A DNA stretch of 64,000 bases from Schizochytrium sp. TIO01 (Eukaryota; Sar; Bigyra; Thraustochytrida; Thraustochytriidae): NCBI GenBank assembly GCA_004764695.1, contig SMSO01000037.1, positions 4,276,337 through 4,340,336 on the forward strand. Reading direction: 5' to 3'. The notes below the pieces were generated by a model that searched no databases, was not told the origin of the DNA, and saw only the letters and a program-made list of their open reading frames with translations. Both the position numbers and the translations under genes were made by a program. Positions 57,585-64,000 of this stretch are shown piece after piece. Each line of letters starts with the position of its first letter. Positions within the stretch are counted from its first letter, which is position 1.

Positions 57585-60092
57585 ATGTCTCAGCATCGTT
57601 CTGGTTGGCAAAAGCAGAGCAACAAGACGCACAAAACTGTCAAGCGTAGCAAACGCACTCTTGACAAAGCCAATGCGGGCCGCATTCTCGGTGGCACTTC
57701 CGTTGGAGGTGGTTATGGTGGTGCAGGAGGCCGTAGCGTTTTCTCTTCTGCCACTTCATCCACCTTTGGAGGACGAGTTGAACGCGCCAACCGCGCTGCT
57801 ATGATCCGCAAGAACAAACGCCAAGCAACTCTTCTGGCCAGACGCCAAGGCGGGTCCAGTGTTGGTCACTTGGCTGGCGGCGCACCGCGCACGGTCGGCA
57901 TTGTGCAGCTTTCCCCCACAGGAGGTCTCCCGGCAGTACTTGGAGAAGAGGCTGCTAAGCACCTCAAACGCGGCGGAGACATGTTCACGGAGGTGCATGC
58001 TAAGGACAAATTCCGGACTACGTATATTCTGGCAGAGCGCAATACATTGAGTGTCCTGGATGTAGCTAAGGTAAGCGATATCCTTATCTTCGTGCTACCA
58101 CTGCGCATCCCCGATGGCCAGAGTATGATTTCTGCAGCCAGTATGAAGCGTGGCGGCACTATGGAGCTCTACCTCGGAGACGCTATCGACGAGGTCGGTC
58201 GCAAATTTATCTCTGTGGCCAAAGCACAGGGACTTCCCACTGTCTTGGGAATTCTTCAAAACCTCGATCAAGTTCCGAACAAATACCAGCCAAGCATCAA
58301 GAAACAAGCGGCCAATTTCTTTGAGGAGGAGTTCGGTGACTCTGCAAAGGTGGTTGTGGACGCTCCTGTGGTCTACGATACACAAATGTCTACTGACGAG
58401 ACCTCTGCTTCCTCGACTTCAAGTCCTGCAAACGTGGCAAGAGTCCACTTCATGCGCGCTTTGATGGAGTCCAAGCTTCGCCGTATCGCGTGGCGCTCCG
58501 AGCGCTCCTACATGCTCGGGTACTCTTCATCATATGATGCTACTTCGCAAACCCTCAAGGTCTCTGGCTACCTTCGCGGACGTCCTCTCAGTGTGAATCA
58601 GCTTGTGCACATTACTGGACATGGGACTTACAAAATGAGCAAGATTGAGGCTTCTCCTGATCCTTACCCGGAGCGCTCGCACCGCGCCAAGTCCAGCGAC
58701 ATGGGAATTGAGGACTCTACTCTCGCTGTTGTAGATGAAAGTAAGGTCCCAAGCCTGCAAGAGGAGGCCACACCGGATCTCCTTGCTGGAGAACAAACCT
58801 GGCCTACGAACGAGGAGATGGGTGAGGCATCCGGCAACCCTCAGGCTGACGATGAAAGCAAATTGAAGAAGCAAATGCGTTCACTCAAACAAAAGGGTAC
58901 CTCAGACTACCAGGCGGCTTGGCTTCTCGGTATGAGCGATGATGAGGAAGAAGCTGAAGATGGAGATGCTCTTGAAGACGATGACGACGGTAAGGATATT
59001 GGTGGCGATCTTGACGAGGCCGACCAAGGACTTTCTCTCGAAGAGTGGAAACGAAAGCACCTCAAGGAAAAGGAACAGGAGGAGCTAGAGTTCCCTGATG
59101 AGGTTGACACCCCTCGCGACATCTCCGCTCGCGAGCGTTTCACTAAATACCGCGGTCTTAAGTCATTTCGTGCCAGTCCGTGGCACCCCAAGGAGTCTCT
59201 CCCGCAAGAATACGCTCGTATCTTCCAAATCGAGAACTCCAAAGCACTCGAGAATCAAATTCTTCAGGACGGTGATGAGATTGAGCGCACTTGGCTTGCA
59301 GCTTCGCTTTCCCCTGACGTTGGTGCTGTTGGAAAGGAGGGCGCCATTGAAGGCCTTATTCTTCCGGGCAACTACATCACACTCACCATCAACGGTGTAG
59401 AATCTGACATCGCCTCCGCTACTAAGGAATCTGGCTTACCTCTTGTTGTTGGTGCCCTTCTTCCCAATGAGCAGAAACTTAGTATAATGAACTGCAACAT
59501 TCAGAAGAACCCTGAATACACGGAGTCTGTCAAGTCGCGCACCCCGTTGCTCATGAGCTGCGGCCTCTGGCGCCGCATGGTGCGGCCTGCGTTTTCCGAG
59601 AACACTGTGAATTGTGATAAGCACAAGTTCGAGCGCTTCCTGCACGCTGGTCGCTGGTCTGTTGCATCAGTCTATGCTCCGCTTACTTTTGGTTCCAATG
59701 TTCCTGTGCTTCTTTTGGAGAATGAAGGCCAAGACATGGTTGCAAGTGGTACTGTTCTTGACATGAACCCGGACCGCATTGTGTTAAAGAAGATCTGCCT
59801 CTCGGGTCATCCTGTTCGTGTGAAGAAATCGTGGGCTGTGATTCGCTACATGTTCTTTACCCCCGAAGATGTGCGCTGGTTTAAACCTGTGGATTTGTGG
59901 ACCAAGTATGGTATGTCTGGTCGGATTGTGGAACCTCTCGGTACCCACGGTCTGTACAAGTGTACCTTCAACAAGCCTATCAAGCAGCATGACACTGTGA
60001 TGATGTCCTTGTACAAACGTGTCTTTCCCAAGCCCGTTGAAGAGTTCAAAGATCTTCAAGCTGCGGCTCTAGAAGACAGAATGGAGGCATAG
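57585..60092 (+). CDS. TSR1: Pre-rRNA-processing protein TSR1
   Basis: Ribosome-assembly factor of 835 residues that binds late pre-40S particles and blocks the site used by eIF5B/EF-G-type GTPases. The basic N-terminus (HRSGWQKQSNKTHKTVKRSKRT) and GGRVERANRAAMIRKNKR are typical. The GTPase-like domain lacks a working P-loop (GIVQLSPTGGLP), as in all TSR1 proteins. An AARP2CN-type segment, an acidic central linker (about 440-500) and the C-terminal conserved domain follow (FRASPWHPKESLPQEYARIFQIEN, GGLWRR-like CGLWRRMVRPAFSE, FTPEDVRWFKPVDLWTKYG). The length is near the human 804 residues. One exon. Convergent with XRCC2. Confidence 0.96.
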   Translation: MSQHRSGWQKQSNKTHKTVKRSKRTLDKANAGRILGGTSVGGGYGGAGGRSVFSSATSSTFGGRVERANRAAMIRKNKRQATLLARRQGGSSVGHLAGGAPRTVGIVQLSPTGGLPAVLGEEAAKHLKRGGDMFTEVHAKDKFRTTYILAERNTLSVLDVAKVSDILIFVLPLRIPDGQSMISAASMKRGGTMELYLGDAIDEVGRKFISVAKAQGLPTVLGILQNLDQVPNKYQPSIKKQAANFFEEEFGDSAKVVVDAPVVYDTQMSTDETSASSTSSPANVARVHFMRALMESKLRRIAWRSERSYMLGYSSSYDATSQTLKVSGYLRGRPLSVNQLVHITGHGTYKMSKIEASPDPYPERSHRAKSSDMGIEDSTLAVVDESKVPSLQEEATPDLLAGEQTWPTNEEMGEASGNPQADDESKLKKQMRSLKQKGTSDYQAAWLLGMSDDEEEAEDGDALEDDDDGKDIGGDLDEADQGLSLEEWKRKHLKEKEQEELEFPDEVDTPRDISARERFTKYRGLKSFRASPWHPKESLPQEYARIFQIENSKALENQILQDGDEIERTWLAASLSPDVGAVGKEGAIEGLILPGNYITLTINGVESDIASATKESGLPLVVGALLPNEQKLSIMNCNIQKNPEYTESVKSRTPLLMSCGLWRRMVRPAFSENTVNCDKHKFERFLHAGRWSVASVYAPLTFGSNVPVLLLENEGQDMVASGTVLDMNPDRIVLKKICLSGHPVRVKKSWAVIRYMFFTPEDVRWFKPVDLWTKYGMSGRIVEPLGTHGLYKCTFNKPIKQHDTVMMSLYKRVFPKPVEEFKDLQAAALEDRMEA

Positions 60093-60709
60093 ATATACGC
60101 ACGATTATGTGGTTTTCTTATTAGGCATTCAAGGCTGTAACTCTTTTTCATTTTCCTCATATGTCAAATTTCAGATCAGGGAATGGAGTGTTGAGAATGA
60201 GCTTTATCTATGCGATGAGATTTGATTCCATGCATTCTTGTTATTTCCAATTCCTTTTTGTCCATTTCTCTGGCTTTGACCCGTTCTACTGTGAAGCATT
60301 CTTATTTTATGTTATCGCAACTGATTGTGTTTCTTCTTAAATACCAAGGGCTGATTCGTTCATCTAGTCTTTTTTCTTTTGCAAAGGAGAAAACCTTAAA
60401 TAAAAATTAAATCTAATTGCTTACTCTTCACTAATCTTACTCCCAGACGTTGATGACCCATATCTCCTTTAGCACACTTCCCACAAACACAGTTTTGCTC
60501 GCCTGAAGAAACCGAAGCAGGGTTTAAAAAGAAAATATGGCCAAAGATGACCAATATGATGAACTTCCTTGACATGCATCACTTAAAGCCTATTCCGAAA
60601 CAACTCCTAATTTTTTCTAACTTTTTTTTTTTGTTGTTGTTTCTTTTGGGTTGGGGGTTGGGCGGTCACATCCTGAGAAGGATAGAAATTTACGACTTGG
60701 GGGTTAAAA
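60093..60709. other. Convergent spacer, TSR1 and XRCC2
   Basis: 617 bases of 3' flanking DNA. An AATAAA lies near 60400 for TSR1, and a T run with GT-rich sequence at 60620-60662 lies just downstream of the XRCC2 stop. Nothing coding. Confidence 0.55.
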
Positions 60710-61675
60710 TTATGAAGTGATTCGCAGGCCACTATGCTCAATCGTAAAGTCAAACACTCTTCCTTCTGCTGTTCCGATGTGTGAAAGCCTGAATTGCGAT
60801 TGGCCATCAAGGCATTCAGTATAAAGTTTTAGTGTAACAAGTTTCTGCCAAGTCTGTGAAAGGTACTCTGGGCTTCTGTTCGACCCTCGAGGCCTATACA
60901 AGCAAGGCTTAACGCACATAATTGATGCAATGTGCCGTTTCGCTAGTTGCTGAATAGCCAGAGGAATAGAAACATGGAAGCCAGCGGAGACAGGGTCAGT
61001 CTCAAGATCTTGCCAATAAAATGTCGATATTGAATCAAAAATGATGAGCTTCACGTTTTCATGTCGAAGAAACTCTGTGGTGAGAGAGTGAATAGTAGCT
61101 AGGACCTGAAGGCTCCCTGGACAGCGGTAGATCAAAACCTTCTCGAGGCAAGCCTGAGCCACCTCGGTAGCCTTATCCTGACTTAGAAGACCATTCTTGC
61201 ATGCTCGTTCGAGTGGAGCAGCAATGATACCTGCTAAGCGTATAGAGTTAAGTCTCAGATCGCTATCAAAGAAAACTACACTACCATCTTCACCGCCCAG
61301 CTGTAAGACCTGTCCATCTTCGAGCTCTAGAGACCTTGGCAGAACGCAAGTTGCAACGGCACGCAAAACCAGCTCAGTTTTGCCAGACTGTGAGAGGCCT
61401 GAGACCTCAATGATATCTCTCAGGCTATCATTTTTCAATTGAGAAGGTGTGATTGTGCTAGCATTTGTTTGTTGATGAGTGACTGAGTTTGTAGCTGAGC
61501 CTATCTTTGTTTGGTTTTTGCTGTTGTTGCGTTGGTTCTCTCGAAGTAGATCAAGAGGTGGCATCCCGGTTAGAGGGAACAGGGACCCACCGCCTCGTGC
61601 TCGAGAGAAGATTTCGTAAGCTGTTTCCTCAGCGACACCTCCGCTTTCATCTGAGAGACCTACTGTTTTCATCAC
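60710..61675 (-). CDS. XRCC2: RAD51 paralogue XRCC2
   Basis: 321-residue RecA-fold protein of homologous-recombination repair; in other eukaryotes it works in the BCDX2 complex. Walker A is GLSQSGKT (93-100) and Walker B is LIIFDSISTFYW with D214. The blocks LPRSLELEDGQVLQL, VVFFDSDLRLNSIRL, VLATIHSLTTEFLRHENVKL and YLSQTWQKLVTLKLY match XRCC2 in order. XRCC2 lacks the N-terminal helix-hairpin-helix domain of RAD51. Here, instead, the first 80 residues carry a short EIFSRARGGG segment and a Asn/Gln/Thr-rich linker. ATPase residues are kept, although ATP binding by XRCC2 is dispensable in some species. Single exon; the first ATG is doubled (MM). Confidence 0.9.
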   Translation of the reverse strand: MMKTVGLSDESGGVAEETAYEIFSRARGGGSLFPLTGMPPLDLLRENQRNNSKNQTKIGSATNSVTHQQTNASTITPSQLKNDSLRDIIEVSGLSQSGKTELVLRAVATCVLPRSLELEDGQVLQLGGEDGSVVFFDSDLRLNSIRLAGIIAAPLERACKNGLLSQDKATEVAQACLEKVLIYRCPGSLQVLATIHSLTTEFLRHENVKLIIFDSISTFYWQDLETDPVSAGFHVSIPLAIQQLAKRHIASIMCVKPCLYRPRGSNRSPEYLSQTWQKLVTLKLYTECLDGQSQFRLSHIGTAEGRVFDFTIEHSGLRITS

Positions 61676-62688
61676 AGTTTTCGTCGTTCCTTCTAGCCAG
61701 ATACCTTGCTATAAAAGTTTGCAGACAATAATATATTGATGTTGGCAAGCTCCTCGAGAGTCTTTTGCCGTGACCTAGTTAAGTAGATAGTACCTAGTAT
61801 CTAGTAATAATTAGTTACTGGTGGTAGTTTGGTTCTGCTAGGATGCATAAGCCGTCGTGTTCGTGCTAGGTAGGTAGGTAGGTAGGAAGGTACTATTCTT
61901 ATAATTAGAGGAAGAAAGCTTGCTTATTATGCAACTAGAAACAAGCAAAACTCAGACGTCTTTAGTTTAGGTCACCTTTGAGCAACCCTCCGGATCGTGT
62001 TCTAAGAGGTATTGTCTAGCGCTTGCTACAGATAACCGAAAAGTTATTAGCACATCTACCACATAAGGTTCATAATTTCTAAAACATTAAGTATATGAGG
62101 TATTTTGGCCCCAACACATCTACAAAATAATTTCAGAAAAGACAATTGCTCAATTTACTTTCTTGAAGTTCCAAATAGCTCACAAATAATTGTGCGCCTT
62201 GATATATAGATTCAATACAAGAGAAACAGTTTGGAGTATCTAGAGGTACTTTGATTTAGGTGGAGGTAATACTGTATATATGCCCTTGAACGTAAAAGGA
62301 GTAAAATGGTATCATTGGATTTGTTTGGCGTACAAATGTCTTCAGTGAGGCTTTACCACGATTTAAGTCCCAGAATACAGGTCAAGGTCTGTTTACCACA
62401 ATTGCAATCTCAATTTTTCGCAAAATTCAGAGCTTTCCCGATGTTTGGCTAATTATAGTGTTGATGGACATGTTCTATCTTGAGATTTCACAGACTTCAT
62501 TTTAACAAATTGAGTTAAAGGATAACTTGATGTCAAAACACAAGGCTGGGATCATACCCTTCGAGAATGAGGTGAGGAAATAATCAAAGGCCAGGCAATA
62601 CCCCAGCACTTATAACGTAATAATACTGTTGATGAGACTGTTCAACAGTGGATGTATCCAAGAGTTAAATAGGATTGGCAATCAAACG
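61676..62688. other. Spacer between XRCC2 and DNAAF11, with (TAGG)n repeat
   Basis: 1013 bases that hold the XRCC2 promoter and the DNAAF11 3' end. A (TAGG)n run lies at 61866-61890, 190 bases upstream of the XRCC2 ATG. No gene seen. Confidence 0.6.
61866..61890. repeat. (TAGG)n tetranucleotide repeat
   Basis: Five to six TAGG units. The same unit recurs at 29053-29071 and as isolated TAGGTA/TACCTA in many spacers. Confidence 0.9.
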
Positions 62689-64000
62689 TCAATCTTCATC
62701 CTCGTCATCCAGGGCAGGGAGATGCAAGGCAGCTTCTCTACGAGCTTGTGCTTTAACCGATGCTGGGGCAGTGGACGCTTCCCGAATAGCATGGTTTGCA
62801 ACATCCGACGATTTAGAGGCTAGATTTGGATTCTCCTTTCCTTTGTAAATAGTGCGAAAATCAACAGCGTGACTTAACATAGCTTCGGCTCGCTTCTGCG
62901 GCTGTTTTGAAAGGTGCCTAGTTCGTCCCTGATTAGCCCTGGTGTTTTCATCGGCCTTGCCTTTCTGTTGGGCAAGAGTCCCTGACGATGGTGGGGCCAA
63001 AGTTAGATCTGCATTAGGTGATAGTTTTGGCATAGTGACCTTGAGCTCGCCTGTCGCCTTGGATCTCTCACACTTTGCATCATCAGCCCGAACTTCCTCA
63101 AACGCTCCACCAGGAAATCCGAGGCGAAGGGTCTTGTCTCTAAAGATTACTTCTACAAACCTTGGATAAACCTGGCAATCAATCAGGGAGGTATCTACGT
63201 AGCGTGGAAGCTGAACTCTAAGGTAATAATTTTCATTATCCTCCTCAAATGCGAAATCAAGCTCACCCTCGTTGCATTGACGGACCCTTCCATCGGGGAA
63301 AAATTGCTTTGTTCTTGCTTTTGCAACGGCTTCATAATGTTCTTTTTCGTAATTCCTTTCTTTAGGCATACGTGCCTTTTCCCGAGCCTCTTTCTCGGCC
63401 TTCTCCTCCGCCATTTCCCTATACATCTCAGTGCGAAGCTCTGGAGTATACGGAGCATGGTCACTAGTTGTTTCCTCATTTGAAGGTGCTTGCGCCTTTG
63501 TTTCCAATTCTTCACGAATGCGTTCCGCGAGTTCCCGTTTAACTTCTTCGAAGCGTTGTGTTGCGCGAATGCGGTCAGATTTTGTGATAGACATGCCATC
63601 AAGTTTAACCAGCTTAGGAAGGTGCATGATGATGAAATCCTTGTGTCCTTCCCAATCTGCGAAAGGGTTACCAACTACGTAAAGCTCTCGTAAATTTTTG
63701 TTGTATTGTAAATTTGCAATACTCTCTTCAAGTGCGGAGCATTGAACAAAGTTGAGCATAATGTCAAGCTTGTTGAGGAACTCACAAGAAGCTAACCCCT
63801 CAATTTTAGTAATGTTGTTCTGGGAGACGTTGAGATACTCCAGCTCCTTGAGATGCTGCAGATTCTCAAGTTTTCCAATAATATTGTTTTGTAAGTAGAG
63901 AATCTTGAGTTTTCTGCACAGGGTGCCAATGTTTTCAATTTTCTCAATCTCTAGCTGATGAAGTGCAATCTCCTCAAGATCTGCCATGGTACCCTCATTA
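62689..64000 (-). CDS. DNAAF11: Dynein axonemal assembly factor 11 (LRRC6/tilB), 5' end outside window
   Basis: Cytoplasmic factor that helps preassemble outer and inner dynein arms for motile cilia or flagella. Counting from the first ATG in the window (63987), 432 residues are visible. SDS22-type leucine-rich repeats (about 10-125) include LKILYLQNNIIGKLENL, LEYLNVSQNNITKIEGL and LRELYVVGNPFADWEGH. An LRR cap and a charged coiled coil (150-225) follow, then a CS/p23-like domain (NYYLRVQLPRYVDTSLIDCQV, about 255-330). In-frame codons upstream of that ATG read N-E-G-T, matching the NE..I/MxxLEEISLHQ region of family members, so the true start lies beyond base 64000. It implies a flagellated life stage. 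Confidence 0.94.
   Translation of the reverse strand, partial: NEGTMADLEEIALHQLEIEKIENIGTLCRKLKILYLQNNIIGKLENLQHLKELEYLNVSQNNITKIEGLASCEFLNKLDIMLNFVQCSALEESIANLQYNKNLRELYVVGNPFADWEGHKDFIIMHLPKLVKLDGMSITKSDRIRATQRFEEVKRELAERIREELETKAQAPSNEETTSDHAPYTPELRTEMYREMAEEKAEKEAREKARMPKERNYEKEHYEAVAKARTKQFFPDGRVRQCNEGELDFAFEEDNENYYLRVQLPRYVDTSLIDCQVYPRFVEVIFRDKTLRLGFPGGAFEEVRADDAKCERSKATGELKVTMPKLSPNADLTLAPPSSGTLAQQKGKADENTRANQGRTRHLSKQPQKRAEAMLSHAVDFRTIYKGKENPNLASKSSDVANHAIREASTAPASVKAQARREAALHLPALDDEDED

Overview
This is a nuclear contig fragment from a eukaryotic microbe. Coding DNA is clearly richer in GC than the AT-rich spacers. Most genes are single uninterrupted reading frames, one gene has a clear GT-AG intron, and spacers are long and full of simple repeats. 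The gene set points to a flagellated stramenopile: a class C GPCR with a PTxxPT linker of heterokont type, a WRKY19-like zinc-finger protein, an axonemal dynein assembly factor and a Golgi-type sulfotransferase. A labyrinthulomycete (thraustochytrid or aplanochytrid) is my best guess. That is inference, since no rRNA or other marker gene is present.

Layout. 1-4.2 kb: 5' part of a puromycin-sensitive-type M1 aminopeptidase (minus, cut by the window start), TFIIE-alpha (plus, reading frame broken once), and a two-exon calmodulin-like EF-hand protein (minus). 5.8-11.9 kb: MFS transporter, EMC subunit 7, and the mitochondrial translation GTPase GUF1/LepA. 12-18.4 kb: gene-poor. 18.4-21.6 kb: a very divergent myosin-like protein. 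21.6-31.9 kb: a gene-free, microsatellite-rich block ending in a kilobase-scale polypyrimidine tract. 32-34.4 kb: class C GPCR. 34.4-38.7 kb: AT-rich spacer. 38.7-44.7 kb: NDUFAF6 (complex I assembly), PITHD1-like protein and a PSTAIRE cyclin-dependent kinase. 44.7-48.5 kb: spacer with weak exon candidates. 48.5-52.3 kb: a 1270-residue glutamine-rich nuclear protein. 54.8-56.4 kb: sulfotransferase-like type II membrane protein. 57.6-64 kb: TSR1 (40S biogenesis), XRCC2 (RAD51 paralogue) and DNAAF11/LRRC6, which runs off the right edge.

The genes do not form one pathway. They are mostly conserved housekeeping functions: transcription initiation, ER membrane insertion, mitochondrial translation and complex I assembly, cell cycle, ribosome assembly, recombination repair and cilia. 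Neighbours are often convergent or divergent with 0.3-1.3 kb spacers. The most unusual items are the myosin-like protein that has lost switch II residues, the glutamine-rich zinc-finger protein with an MBD-like segment, the GPCR with a WW-like tail, a multi-hairpin candidate RNA near 43.2 kb, and a short dispersed repeat with copies near 8.1, 35.0 and 53.6 kb.
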